Positions 25,664 through 33,293 of a stretch of 33,293 bases of DNA are shown piece by piece. The position numbers and the translations under genes are program-made. Positions within the stretch are counted from its first letter, which is position 1. Every line of letters starts with the position of its first letter. Source of the DNA: Plectonema radiosum NIES-515 (lineage in GTDB: Bacteria > Cyanobacteriota > Cyanobacteriia > Cyanobacteriales > Nostocaceae); assembly GCF_025753815.1 (NCBI RefSeq), contig NZ_JAOWRF010000354.1:1-33293 (forward strand), in the 5' to 3' direction. The notes beneath the pieces are model-generated. The model was not told where the DNA came from. It worked only from the letters and a program-made list of their open reading frames with translations, and searched no databases.

Positions 25664-27004
25664 ATGCCGAATATCAACGAAATTGCAACATCTGCCAAAG
25701 AAACAGCTAACAAACTTGGCATTAATAAATTTGACATTTACGGCTCAACCGTAGATGAAACTAGCGTACAAGTAGATCAAGGTGAGCCAAAACAAGTCAA
25801 AGCCTCAAATCGCTCTGGTGTCACCGTTCGAGTTTGGAACGAAGACAATACAATGGGTGTCACCAGCACCACAGATGTAGATCCAAAAGGACTAGAATTA
25901 GCTTTGAAAACCGCTTACGAAGCTAGCTTCTTCGGTGTGAAAGAAAACGTCCCCGATTTTAGTCCAGAAGCGACTGTCAACATCGACAAGAAGAAGACTG
26001 AAAAAGCGAATCAAGCACCGGTTTCGCAACTAATAGAAAGCCTGATTGTCGCCGAAAAAGAACTTTTAGCAGTTCATCCCGCTATTAAAGGAGTACCTTA
26101 CAACGGTTTAGCCCAAAGAGATATTGACAGGTTCTATCTCAACAGCAATGGTGCAATTAGAACCGAATCTCACTCTTTAGCATCGATATATCTTTACAGC
26201 AAAACCGAAGAAGAAGGTAAAAAACCGCGTAGTGCTGGTGCTTTTAGAATCAACCATAGTTTAGATAACCTAGATATTAATGGTTGCATCAAAGAAACCG
26301 CAGATAAAACAATTAGCCATTTGAACTATGAAAAAGTCACAACTGGTAAATATCGAGTAGTTTTCTCAGCAGAAGCTTTCTTGAGTTTACTCGGTGCTTT
26401 TTCTAACTTGTTCAATGCTCAAAGTATTCTCGACAACCAAAGTCTATCTACCCCTGATTCTCTCGGAAATCAAATCGCTTCCCCCCTGCTTTCTGTATGC
26501 GATGATGCGCTGCATCCAGCTAACATTGGTGCCGAGGCTTTTGATGGGGAAGGAACTCCTACACGTCGAGTTTCGCTAATTGAAAATGGCGTTTTAACAG
26601 GCTTTCTCCACAGTGCTGGTACTGCGAAAAGAATGAAAGCCAATCTTACAGGTAATGCAAGTATTGGGGCAAAAGTTAGCGTCAGTCCTAACTTTTACCA
26701 TGTATTTGCAGACGCCAATTCTAAACAAGAATACAGCTTAGAAACTGCGGAAAATGTTATTCTCATCGATGATTTACAAGCTTTACATGCGGGAGTGAAA
26801 TCATTACAAGGTTCTTTTTCACTACCATTTGATGGTTGGTTAGTCAATAAGGGTGTCAAAACAAGTATCGAGTCAGCAACAGTTGCAGGCGATTTTCTGG
26901 AAGTTCTCAAATCAATTATTTATGTTGAGAAAGAACCAGAATTGACACCAGGAGGTGTTTGTCCAAGAATTTGGATTGATGAATTGTCAATTACAGGTGA
27001 GTAA
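25664..27004 (+). CDS. TldE/PmbA-like protease partner subunit
   Basis: A 446-residue member of the TldD/PmbA family and the natural partner of the upstream TldD. The N-terminal domain has FDIYGSTVDETSVQVDQGE and SGVTVRVWNEDNTMGVTST, characteristic of PmbA. At the position of the zinc motif it lacks HExxxH (FSAEAFLSLLGAFSN), as expected for the non-catalytic TldE subunit. Near the C-terminus, GEGTPTRRVSLIENGVLTGF (about 289-308) and HAGVKSLQGSFSLPFDGWLV are typical. Gene order and 88-bp spacing support co-expression. It could equally be named pmbA. Confidence 0.92.
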   Translation: MPNINEIATSAKETANKLGINKFDIYGSTVDETSVQVDQGEPKQVKASNRSGVTVRVWNEDNTMGVTSTTDVDPKGLELALKTAYEASFFGVKENVPDFSPEATVNIDKKKTEKANQAPVSQLIESLIVAEKELLAVHPAIKGVPYNGLAQRDIDRFYLNSNGAIRTESHSLASIYLYSKTEEEGKKPRSAGAFRINHSLDNLDINGCIKETADKTISHLNYEKVTTGKYRVVFSAEAFLSLLGAFSNLFNAQSILDNQSLSTPDSLGNQIASPLLSVCDDALHPANIGAEAFDGEGTPTRRVSLIENGVLTGFLHSAGTAKRMKANLTGNASIGAKVSVSPNFYHVFADANSKQEYSLETAENVILIDDLQALHAGVKSLQGSFSLPFDGWLVNKGVKTSIESATVAGDFLEVLKSIIYVEKEPELTPGGVCPRIWIDELSITGE

Positions 27005-27011
27005 CACCCTG

Positions 27012-27039
27012 GTAGAGACGCGAAATTTCGCGTCTCTAC
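27012..27039. terminator. 28-bp perfect palindrome between convergent genes
   Basis: GTAGAGACGCGAAA/TTTCGCGTCTCTAC is a perfect palindrome 8 bp after the tldE-like stop codon and 19 bp before the pentapeptide gene's stop. It could end transcription from both sides. No long U-tract follows, and its ends match the GTAGAGACG arms of the palindrome family, so it may simply be a repeat. Confidence 0.5.
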
Positions 27040-27057
27040 TAATCACCCAAATTAGCA

Positions 27058-27498
27058 TTATTCACCGCCACCTATACCGATATTAGTATTAAACACATCA
27101 GTACCTTTTAAATTAGCGCCGATTAAAGTAGCCCCTTCTAACTCGGCACTATATAAGGTAGCATTGCTTAAATTAGCGTTGGTGAGATTGGCATTATTTA
27201 AAGTCGTGCTATTGACAAATGCTTCTTTCAAATTAGCAGACTGCAAATTAGCACCAGTTAAATCAGCACCTTCTAAATTTGCACTTTGTAAATTAGCACC
27301 CTTCAAATTAGCATTCCGCAAATCTGCACCAATCAAGTGAGCACCTTTGAGATTGGCACCGCTTAAATCACACTTGACACATTCTCCGGTTTTTAGCAAA
27401 CGCTGCACGTGAGCGGGGTTTGCTGCTTTAGCGGGAACGGAAGCACCTAGAGATATAGCGCTTAATAAAGCTACCGCAGCTAAAGATTTAATTCTCAT
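27058..27498 (-). CDS. Secreted pentapeptide-repeat protein
   Basis: A 146-residue protein. Residues 1-25 are a Sec signal peptide with an AKA-A cleavage-like site, so it is exported to the periplasm or thylakoid lumen. After a short linker with CVKC (about residues 41-44), roughly nineteen A(D/N)LxX pentapeptides run to about residue 140 (LSGANLKGAHLIGADLRNAN and similar). They predict a right-handed quadrilateral beta-helix. Such lumenal proteins are common in cyanobacteria and mostly of unknown role. Start: the ATG at 27498 has GGAGG ten bases upstream; an in-frame TTG at 27516 overlaps that ribosome-binding site and is rejected. Confidence 0.88.
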   Translation of the reverse strand: MRIKSLAAVALLSAISLGASVPAKAANPAHVQRLLKTGECVKCDLSGANLKGAHLIGADLRNANLKGANLQSANLEGADLTGANLQSANLKEAFVNSTTLNNANLTNANLSNATLYSAELEGATLIGANLKGTDVFNTNIGIGGGE

Positions 27499-27516
27499 AA
27501 GTTTATTCCCTCCCAA

Positions 27517-27948
27517 ATTTTTAGAAGCTATTTAATAAGTATTCGGCACAAATGCTGAAAGTTTATCTTGCTTTGCAGCCGCTTACTTAACTTCTACACT
27601 GTCATTGTTGCCCATTCCTGAATTCAACGCCTCATGCGATGGGAGGAATTGAAAGTTTGAATTATATCCAACATCCTTGTTTTAGCTACGCTAAAGGGAG
27701 TAAGTTGCTCAAGCAATCAGTGAAGATTAAAAGTGCTAAAAAACCTTTGTGATAGGCATCTTGGCTGTTTGCGGAAAGCCTTCTGCTACACATAAGATTT
27801 AATCTAAATCAGAATCTGTCTTTGGGTAGAGAAGAACATCTGGTATAAAAGACGTAGAGACGTAGAGACGTAGAGACGTAGAGACGTAAGCTAGCTACGT
27901 CTCTACAAGGGTTTAGGGCAACGCATAATTAAATTCTGGAGATGTTTC
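27517..27948. other. Intergenic region with repeat hairpin
   Basis: The gap between the pentapeptide and CPBP protease genes, both on the minus strand. The right end contains the GTAGAGAC repeat hairpin (27854-27906), and the pentapeptide promoter is presumably here. No ORF with gene character is seen in the remaining AT-rich part. Confidence 0.5.
27854..27906. repeat. Four GTAGAGAC units ending in a hairpin
   Basis: Four exact 8-bp units (27854-27885) end in GTAGAGACGTA-AGCTAGC-TACGTCTCTAC, an 11-bp stem (27878-27888 with 27896-27906). It lies 42 bp past the CPBP protease stop and may help end its transcript. Confidence 0.85.
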
Positions 27949-28785
27949 TTATCTCACCAGAGCGATCGCTCTCGATTTCCTCTCCATCCACAAAGCCAGC
28001 ACAGCCAACAACACCAACCCCATCAACCCAGCTAAAGGATTTCGATTCACACCAGTAACCCAATCAGGAACCACACCAGAATATTTAGTTAATTGCCCAA
28101 CATTGATGATGTAATAACCCCAAAGTAAACCAGCGTGAAGTCCGATCGATAAGCCCAAACGCCCTCTACGCCAGCGTTTTGCACACACCAAAAATAACGC
28201 CAGCAGCAATAAGCCAAAAAATTGCGGCGATGTGCGAATAATTTCTGGCAATGGTTTAATAAAGTGGCTGACAGCAAAAATAACCGCAGTTGCCCAAATT
28301 ACCACACGCAAATTGTAATCACGCTGCAACTCATCAAACAGCCATCCCCGAAATAATAATTCCTCGGCAAATCCATAAGCCAAGGCAACAATCAATCCTT
28401 CTAAAATAACTCTCAATAAAAAAATACTGGGTTTTTGCCACACTAGCCAACCCAACAATCCTTCTACCCCAAATAAAATCAAAATATTAATTAGCCCAAT
28501 CGCCAAACCACGCAGCAAATCGATTGCATTTTGCGGTGTTCTTTCTAAACCATAATGTCTCAGTATCTGGGTTTGCTTGTAAACTTTTTTGCCCCAAAGC
28601 CTCAGCAACAAAATAAACTCCACGTATAGCAGTGGCATTGTCAAAATAGTTACCAAGTTGTCATCGCGGACTAATAAGCGAATCGGCGCAGCTATTGGCA
28701 ACCACAGCAACAACAATGCCAATATAAATATACCCAGCCGAACAGGGGCAGGGTATTGAGACAGACGAAGAAAATTAATTTTCAA
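27949..28785 (-). CDS. CPBP-family intramembrane protease
   Basis: A 278-residue polytopic membrane protein of the CPBP (CAAX protease/bacteriocin-processing, Abi) family. Seven to eight hydrophobic helices are visible. The catalytic motifs are EELLFRGWLFDEL (motif 1, EExxxR, near residues 140-152), FAVSHF (motif 2 histidine, near 169-174) and GLHAGLLWG (motif 3 histidine, near 215-223). These resemble glutamate-dependent intramembrane proteases such as Rce1. The substrate is unknown. It starts 21 bp after the clpS stop on the same strand, so the two are likely co-transcribed. This hints at a proteolysis-related unit, but no functional link is proven. Confidence 0.9.
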   Translation of the reverse strand: MKINFLRLSQYPAPVRLGIFILALLLLWLPIAAPIRLLVRDDNLVTILTMPLLYVEFILLLRLWGKKVYKQTQILRHYGLERTPQNAIDLLRGLAIGLINILILFGVEGLLGWLVWQKPSIFLLRVILEGLIVALAYGFAEELLFRGWLFDELQRDYNLRVVIWATAVIFAVSHFIKPLPEIIRTSPQFFGLLLLALFLVCAKRWRRGRLGLSIGLHAGLLWGYYIINVGQLTKYSGVVPDWVTGVNRNPLAGLMGLVLLAVLALWMERKSRAIALVR

Positions 28786-28806
28786 AAATTTTTTGCCTGT
28801 TGATTG

Positions 28807-29088
28807 TTATTCGTCAGGTTCAATTGTGCTAGTCAAACCGTGATTTTTCAAGGTTTCACAATAGAACTCAGCGTGTTCCTGAGCACAAGTAATAACTAAA
28901 GCTAGCCCATTGGTATGAGCTTCCATCATGATACTAACAGCTTGGGGCTGAGTTAGGTTTGGCACTGTGGTTATTAGCACCTTCACCACATGCTCCATCG
29001 GGTTGAAGTCATCGTTATGGAGCAAAACGCGATACCGAGGCGCAAGCTTACGGGATGTTGAACGCTTCTCAATGGTTTCGACTGACAC
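28807..29088 (-). CDS. clpS: ClpS adaptor of the Clp protease
   Basis: A 93-residue N-recognin adaptor that delivers N-degron substrates to the ClpA/ClpC-ClpP protease. The substrate-binding pocket signature HNDDFNPMEHVV (24-35) is intact. EAHTNG (56-61) supplies the conserved histidine, and the C-terminal ITCAQEHAEFYCETLKNHGL is typical. The N-terminal tail is short (about 18 residues). Cyanobacteria often have two ClpS proteins; which one this is cannot be decided here. It is the first gene of a two-gene unit with the CPBP protease. Confidence 0.97.
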   Translation of the reverse strand: MSVETIEKRSTSRKLAPRYRVLLHNDDFNPMEHVVKVLITTVPNLTQPQAVSIMMEAHTNGLALVITCAQEHAEFYCETLKNHGLTSTIEPDE

Positions 29089-29353
29089 GGGTATTTGCTC
29101 TTTTCTGGTTTATCTACTACAGATTCTCTGTAAGCGCGATCGCTTTACAGTTATTTACCTATTCTATCTTATACAAACGCAAATAGATGCTCATGAAAAA
29201 CTTTTGCTGCTTAGGTTTGATTATTGCATCAAGTCTTTGCCTGCTTTGATAATTCACTACTTTTGCAGCATCCTTTTAAAATACCACACATTCACGCCCT
29301 TAAAATTAAGAAAGCAGCAATACAATCGTTGCCGCTACCTTTTTCACCTAATT
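29089..29353. other. Divergent promoter region (clpS / hypothetical)
   Basis: A 265-bp spacer between divergent genes. The only structure noted is the hairpin CTGTAAGCG-CGAT-CGCTTTACAG (about 29127-29149), built around a HIP1 octamer. Confidence 0.4.
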
Positions 29354-29713
29354 ATGGACATTAACCTATTTCAGCCAGGACAAATTGTGTCTTTAGAGCA
29401 TGACACAAAACGCCTGTATGCAGAAGTGATTCAAGTTGTCGTTGAGCGTCAGTTGTGCTGGGTGCGTCCTTTGCTGTTAGTTGCTTTCATTGAAGAACCA
29501 CCGATAATAACTGATCTGCGAGATGCTTCTGACCTGCTTTGGTCGATAAATTTATTTCAACCTGCCTTAGACACAGAAGTTATTACGCTGTTAAGTCAAA
29601 TTTTTGCCAAAGAACCAAAACATGAGGTTGATTTAGATGCTAAAGAGCAACTCAATCAATTTTTGCGCTTTTTTTGGCAAGCACACAAAGAAAAACCAGA
29701 AAATAAAGATTAA
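29354..29713 (+). CDS. Conserved-looking cyanobacterial hypothetical protein
   Basis: A 119-residue protein starting MDINLFQPGQIVSLEHDTKR. The frame is open 387 bp further upstream through clpS on the other strand, but the first credible start is the ATG at 29354. Upstream codons are intergenic in character and overlap clpS. The N-terminal VSLEHDTKRLYAEVIQVVVE suggests a small beta-barrel-like segment. The middle has WVRPLLLVAFIEEPP, and the C-terminal half is acidic and helical (LLSQIFAKEPKHEVDLDAKE). I do not recognise a named family, and no catalytic motif is evident. It stands alone between divergent clpS and a short gene on the opposite strand. Confidence 0.75.
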   Translation: MDINLFQPGQIVSLEHDTKRLYAEVIQVVVERQLCWVRPLLLVAFIEEPPIITDLRDASDLLWSINLFQPALDTEVITLLSQIFAKEPKHEVDLDAKEQLNQFLRFFWQAHKEKPENKD

Positions 29714-29839
29714 ATGAATTTTTTTTCGCGTTGCATAATTCTCTGCGCGGGCGATCGCCTAGAAGTGAGTAATATTATGCATGGCAATTAAGTACTGAAA
29801 TCATGAAAATATTGAAGCACTGTTTTCACACTTGAACTT

Positions 29840-30007
29840 ATGCCAAAAAACCATCTTGTGTACTTAGTAGAAAAATCTCAGCAGTGGTATTACCACTATT
29901 CCTACACTGCCTCTACTCCAAAACTATCTATAAACAAAGATAATTTAGTTACCAAATGCAAATTAACTTCATGTATTCAACAATTCAAAATTCCGATTAA
30001 AGGCTAG
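29840..30007 (+). CDS. Possible small ORF of 55 codons
   Basis: An uninterrupted ATG-to-TAG frame (starts MPKNHLVYLVEKSQQWYYHY) in an otherwise empty 283-bp gap. It has basic and aromatic content, a plausible codon mix and two cysteines near the C-terminus. There is no clear ribosome-binding site, no family is recognised, and its end overlaps the convergent gene by 11 bp. It may be chance. Confidence 0.25.
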   Translation: MPKNHLVYLVEKSQQWYYHYSYTASTPKLSINKDNLVTKCKLTSCIQQFKIPIKG

Positions 30008-30191
30008 GAACCAACTTAATTCTACCTGCATCCATCTCTGCCATTAATAATTCTAAAGCTTCATAATCAACATCAGAAATGTAACCCATCTGAGTCAGTT
30101 CTGAATTGATTTCGTTTTCAATTTCTGGAGTTAATTTTTTAATAAAAAGCGCTCTTTCTACTAATTTACGAATAGCGTATTGAGTTCTCAT
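29997..30191 (-). CDS. Small conserved-looking cyanobacterial protein
   Basis: A 64-residue protein. The start is taken at the internal ATG (30191): MRTQYAIRKLVERALFIKKL has the character of a normal N-terminus, whereas the longer form from 30221 adds ten hydrophobic residues read from the promoter side. Helical segments dominate (about 4-20, 22-35, 40-58), with an acidic patch DVDYEALELLMAEMDAG near the C-terminus. I associate this pattern with small hypothetical proteins of Nostocales, but no function is known. It is convergent with the possible ORF at 29840-30007. Confidence 0.65.
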   Translation of the reverse strand: MRTQYAIRKLVERALFIKKLTPEIENEINSELTQMGYISDVDYEALELLMAEMDAGRIKLVPSL

Positions 30192-30221
30192 ATACAATAA
30201 ACCAATTACAATTGTTACCAA

Positions 30222-30648
30222 TTATCCAAGGTCTTCTCTGGTATAAATAGTGATATATGTCTATGTATACCTGTGATCTAAGTCACAATCATATCGGGTA
30301 GATGGTTTGCCATGAAATCAGGCATCTGCCAATGGGAAAACAGACACACAGAGATAATTGAATCTTGCTTCAATCAGTTTGACTCATTCGTTGACAAAGG
30401 TATATAGACATAACGACAGATGAGTCATCTACCCTAAGACTGTCTATGTTGATTGTTTTTTAAGTATGGTAAAAAAAATGTATATTTAAATACTTTTTTT
30501 TCGACAGTTATGACAATATTTAAACATATTGGCTCTGGTCATAAAGATTCAGCAAAGAGACGTAATACGAATGGTCGATGTCAGACAAAAGAGATTATGG
30601 TCAAATACATCTATCTTTACAGTTGAATAATTTTAATAGGATATAACA
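30222..30648. promoter_or_regulatory. Leader/promoter region with interleaved inverted repeats
   Basis: A 427-bp gap upstream of the STAS gene. TATGTCTATGTATACC (about 30256-30271) is roughly inverted at GGTATATAGACATAA (about 30400-30414). GGGTAGATG (30296-30304) is exactly inverted at CATCTACCC (30426-30434). The order A-B-A'-B' is that of a pseudoknot rather than nested hairpins. A GGATAT lies just before the STAS ATG. No ORF is seen. Confidence 0.35.
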
Positions 30649-30978
30649 ATGCAAGCCGTACTTGAATCTCCCAAAATTGCTTTTATTCGTCCCCAAAGCA
30701 GTTTAAATGCCGCAAACGCCTTAGAATTTGAGCGAGACTTCACAGCAGCCTTGACGCAAAATGATATTTCTATGTTGGTTGTAGATTTGGCAGCAGTAGA
30801 ATCTTTAGACAGCGCCGGTTTGATGGCTTTAGTTTCGGCACTGAAGCTAGCTCAAAGTTTAGGACGGCGTTTTCGCCTTTGCTCTGTATCACCAGCAATA
30901 AAAATTATATTTGAATTAACCCAACTTGATGAAGTTTTTGAAAGAATTGAAGGTACGGCACAGTTGCCAGCAGTCTGA
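30649..30978 (+). CDS. STAS-domain protein (anti-sigma-factor-antagonist-like)
   Basis: A 109-residue single STAS domain. VVDLAAVESLDSAGLMALVS (44-63) carries the conserved DSAGL, in which S55 is the residue phosphorylated in SpoIIAA-type proteins. The preceding segment (IAFIRPQSSLNAANALEFER) and the trailing strand/helix (FRLCSVSPAIKIIFELTQLD) complete the fold. Such proteins act in partner-switching with anti-sigma kinases or phosphatases. No kinase or sigma factor is adjacent, so its partner is elsewhere. The ATG follows GGATATAACA. It is transcribed alone. Confidence 0.9.
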   Translation: MQAVLESPKIAFIRPQSSLNAANALEFERDFTAALTQNDISMLVVDLAAVESLDSAGLMALVSALKLAQSLGRRFRLCSVSPAIKIIFELTQLDEVFERIEGTAQLPAV

Positions 30979-31195
30979 CTTAAATAAAGAGGGGTAATGC
31001 TGAAGCTGAGGCTAGACAACATACCTTTTGTGGCAAAAAAATCCCACTCCACATCATCTACCCGTTAAACATGGAAAGTGAAAATGAATGTAGAGACGTT
31101 ATGAGGTGTATTGTGTTTTCTGCATCTGGTATACTCTTGTTAATGCCGAAAACCAAGGCGTTTACTTTTCTGGTTTGTAAACCACAGTCGCGTTC
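30979..31195. other. Spacer after the STAS gene
   Basis: About 215 bp without a recognised gene. TGGTTTGTAAACCA (about 31171-31184) is a perfect hairpin near its right end. GTAGAGACGTT near 31090 is a single palindrome-family arm. Confidence 0.4.
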
Positions 31196-31420
31196 ATGAC
31201 TAGCAAGCCTGTAAAAAGGTCACTCCTGGAGTCCACAGGTTGTTAAATTTGCTGAAAATAATGGTTGAACAATGACTAAAAGCTTCAAAAAACGACTCGT
31301 TTAAAAGATAGGGTGGGCTACACCCGAATTGACGCTTGTGGACAATAAGGAGGCAACTCCCTTGGTTGAAGCAAGAAGCAGACCCTCTAAAGGAAACTTT
31401 AGTTGAATGGCTAGCTTGAA
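31196..31420 (+). ncRNA. Structured omega-RNA-like region (orphan TnpB scaffold or leader)
   Basis: Several hairpins follow one another. CCTGT/ACAGG (about 31209-31248) encloses ACTCC-T-GGAGT. GGGTG-GGCTA-CACCC lies near 31310-31324. AAGGAG-GCAA-CTCCCTT is near 31349-31365. CTAAAG-GAAA-CTTTAG is near 31387-31402, followed by TTGAA. The words GCCTG...GGAGTCCACAGG, GGTTGAAC and GGTTGAAGCAAGAAGC resemble sequences I associate with cyanobacterial tnpB 3' ends and omega RNAs. The last also matches GTTGAAGTAAGAAG after tnpB at 21450-21466. No tnpB frame is nearby. It could alternatively be a cis-regulatory leader of the radical SAM gene. Confidence 0.4.
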
Positions 31421-31480
31421 ATAAGTTTGGTCAAGTTTTGTATAGCAGCAGAAGAATTCAAGTAGCCAGAAGATAGCACA

Positions 31481-33293
31481 GTGGCTGTTCCAGTTGAAAA
31501 ATTAATTACATCGGATATTTTAAAGCCAGCTCGTTATCTCGGTAACGAACTGGGTGCAGTACATAAACCTTGGGATACGGCCGCAACACGTTGGGTATTA
31601 ACTTATCCAGAAGTGTATGAAGTAGGCGCATCAAATTTAGGGCATATCATCCTCTATAACATTTTGAATGCCCAGCCGCGCTCGTTATGCGATCGCGCTT
31701 ACCTCCCAGCACCAGACCTGGCAGAAAAACTACGGGCAACGCATACGCCGCTGTTTGCAGTAGAATCAAAGCGATCGCTAACTGAATTCGACATTATCGG
31801 TTTTAGCCTCAGTTATGAACTGGGTGCAACCAATATCCTAGAAATGTTAGATTTGGCTGGGATTCCCCTGACATGGCTTGAACGGTTAGACGGAAATTAT
31901 CCTTTAATTTTCGCCGGTGGACAAACGGCAACATCGAATCCGGAACCTTACGCCGATTTCTTCGATTTTATTGCCTTGGGGGATGGCGAGGAATTACTAC
32001 CAGAAATTAACTTGGTATTGGCAGATGGTTTTGCAGCTAGCTTAAGCCGAGAAGAGTTATTGCTAGACTTAGCGCAGATACCGGGGGTATATGTTCCCCA
32101 ATTTTACGACATGGCAGAGGATGGCTCAGTTCATCCTTTGCGCTCAGATGTGCCAAAACGAATTTTGCGACGGGTAGCGACTCCCATACCCGCATATTCT
32201 ACCGGACTGGTTCCTTATATGGAAACGGTACACGATCGCCTGACAATTGAAATTCGGCGCGGCTGTACTCGCGGCTGTCGCTTTTGTCAACCAGGAATGC
32301 TTACCCGACCGGCGCGGGATGTAGAACCAGCGGATGTGGTAGAAGCAATAACCAAAGGAATGCGGGAAACTGGTTATAATGAGTTTTCTCTTTTATCCTT
32401 GAGTTGTTCCGATTATTTGTCCCTGCCAGCAGTCGGGATGGAAATCAAAAATCGCTTAAAAAATGAGAATATTTCTTTGAGTCTACCAAGTCAACGGGTA
32501 GACAGATTTGATGAAAATATTGCCAATATCCTCGGTGGTACGCGTAAAGGTGGTCTAACCTTTGCCCCAGAAGCGGGAACGCAGCGAATGCGGGACATTG
32601 TGAATAAAGGTTTGACTAACTCTGAACTGCTGCGCGGTGTGAAAACAGCGAGTGAGCAAGGTTGGAATAAAATCAAGCTATACTTTATGATTGGCTTACC
32701 GGGTGAAACCGATGCCGATGTTATAGGCATAGCGGAAACAGTAAGCTGGCTAAAGCGAGAATGTTGGGCAAAGGGAAGGAAAACTCTAAATTTTAACTTG
32801 ACAATTTCTAACTTTACCCCGAAGCCGCATACGCCGTTTCAATGGCACTCAGTTTCTACCGCTGAATTTAAGCGCAAGCAAAATTTACTACGGCAAGAAT
32901 TTCGCCGAATGAAAGCAGTAAAGGTGAACTTCACCGATGTGCGAATATCGGCAATGGAGGACTTTATCGGACGAGGCGATCGCACTTTATCCAAAGTAGT
33001 GCGTCATGCTTGGGAATTGGGTGCAGGAATGGATTCCTGGTATGACAATGTAGAGCAAGCTTATCAAGCTTGGGGAGTTGCGATCGCTTTATCCGGTAAG
33101 ATGTGGAAATACCGCCAAATCGAAAACGGTGAATGGAATTTGTTTGGGGACTCCTTGGAAGACAAGGAAGACAAGGGAGACAAGGGAGACAAGGGAGACA
33201 AGGAAGACAAGGAAGACAAGGGAGACAAGGGAGACAAGGGAGACAAGGGAGACAAGGGAGACAAGGGAGACAAGGGAGATAAGGGAGACAAGG
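31481..33293 (+). CDS. B12-binding/radical SAM protein (TIGR03960-like), 3' end outside window
   Basis: At least 604 codons, running off the window with no stop. The GTG start at 31481 is the first possible one after an in-frame TAG at 31463, and the N-terminus ([20 protein letters not shown]) fits the family. Residues about 35-200 resemble a cobalamin-binding-like domain. The radical SAM cluster motif C262-x3-C266-x2-C269 is intact in [15 protein letters not shown], and the barrel continues through [12 protein letters not shown] and [12 protein letters not shown]. Full-length relatives (TIGR03960) usually continue into a DUF2344 domain, which would lie beyond the window. The function is uncharacterised. 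From residue 560 the frame enters fifteen (G/E)DK tripeptides encoded by a 9-bp minisatellite. Confidence 0.88.
   Translation, partial: MAVPVEKLITSDILKPARYLGNELGAVHKPWDTAATRWVLTYPEVYEVGASNLGHIILYNILNAQPRSLCDRAYLPAPDLAEKLRATHTPLFAVESKRSLTEFDIIGFSLSYELGATNILEMLDLAGIPLTWLERLDGNYPLIFAGGQTATSNPEPYADFFDFIALGDGEELLPEINLVLADGFAASLSREELLLDLAQIPGVYVPQFYDMAEDGSVHPLRSDVPKRILRRVATPIPAYSTGLVPYMETVHDRLTIEIRRGCTRGCRFCQPGMLTRPARDVEPADVVEAITKGMRETGYNEFSLLSLSCSDYLSLPAVGMEIKNRLKNENISLSLPSQRVDRFDENIANILGGTRKGGLTFAPEAGTQRMRDIVNKGLTNSELLRGVKTASEQGWNKIKLYFMIGLPGETDADVIGIAETVSWLKRECWAKGRKTLNFNLTISNFTPKPHTPFQWHSVSTAEFKRKQNLLRQEFRRMKAVKVNFTDVRISAMEDFIGRGDRTLSKVVRHAWELGAGMDSWYDNVEQAYQAWGVAIALSGKMWKYRQIENGEWNLFGDSLEDKEDKGDKGDKGDKEDKEDKGDKGDKGDKGDKGDKGDKGDKGDK
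33158..33292 (+). repeat. In-frame 9-bp minisatellite encoding (G/E)DK repeats
   Basis: Fifteen full units of GGAGACAAG or GAAGACAAG, with one GAT variant. All are in frame with the radical SAM gene and contain no stop. Four units encode EDK and eleven GDK. The array continues past the window edge. It is the same family as the G-rich 9-bp array at 1-62. Confidence 0.93.

Noticed and set aside
28967-29353. N-terminal extension of the 29354-29713 protein
   Set aside because: The extension runs antisense to clpS and through AT-rich intergenic DNA. The credible start is the ATG at 29354.
30979-31480. Cobalamin riboswitch upstream of the B12/radical SAM gene
   Set aside because: I looked for the conserved cobalamin-riboswitch core and B12-box sequence and saw neither; the words present fit tnpB right ends better.
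33064-33291. Minus-strand SPLSPL-repeat protein
   Set aside because: It is the antisense reading of the (G/E)DK minisatellite inside the radical SAM gene.

Overview
The window looks like a chromosomal segment of a filamentous, probably heterocyst-forming cyanobacterium (Nostocales-like). The HIP1 octamer GCGATCGC recurs in genes and gaps. There is a PSRP-3/Ycf65 ribosomal protein, a two-gene ATP synthase beta-epsilon operon, a CYP110-type P450, and abundant heptamer and palindromic repeats of the kind common in Nostocales. Genus and species cannot be fixed from the sequence alone.

Layout. 1-312 is repeat DNA. 313-2404 (+) holds a secreted TPR protein and a GT1 glycosyltransferase. 2451-7663 (-) holds a P450, a cytoplasmic alpha-amylase, a HAD phosphatase-like protein, and two DUF29 paralogues around a small membrane protein. 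7864-8163 (+) is PSRP-3. 8312-14842 (-) holds a probable pseudokinase fused to a seven-bladed WD40 propeller, a large flotillin-like SPFH protein, and atpC with atpD. 15525-16346 (+) is a SirB1-like transglutaminase-fold/TPR protein, convergent with an SRPBCC protein (-). 17493-19133 (+) is a multi-repeat MscS-like membrane protein. 19441-21486 is a mobile-element patch: a tnpB-less IS200/IS605-like relic with omega-RNA-like sequence, then a complete IS607-type element (serine recombinase plus TnpB). 21967-23427 (-) is a DUF697 GTPase. 24103-27004 (+) holds the TldD/TldE protease pair. 27058-29088 (-) holds a pentapeptide-repeat protein, a CPBP membrane protease and ClpS. After several small genes and a STAS protein, the window ends inside a B12-binding/radical SAM gene (31481 onward, +) that has no stop codon here.

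Most genes are housekeeping or general cyanobacterial functions in short transcription units. Clear functional partnerships are atpD-atpC, tldD-tldE and tnpA-tnpB. The spaces between genes are unusually rich in structured repeats. Four loci carry elements with one outer stem enclosing two hairpins, whose stem sequences differ between copies yet stay complementary. A GACGTTCC/GGAACGTC palindrome family is dispersed and has twice been amplified into tandem arrays. A 147-bp MITE-like inverted repeat lies near the IS607 element.

The most unusual points are: an omega-RNA-like cassette with its own promoter-like sequence and no tnpB, just upstream of an intact TnpB; a second structured omega-RNA-like region upstream of the radical SAM gene; a 9-bp minisatellite translated in frame as (G/E)DK units inside that gene; an interspersed repeat translated within the P450 next to its K helix; and a WD40 kinase-like protein lacking the key catalytic residues.
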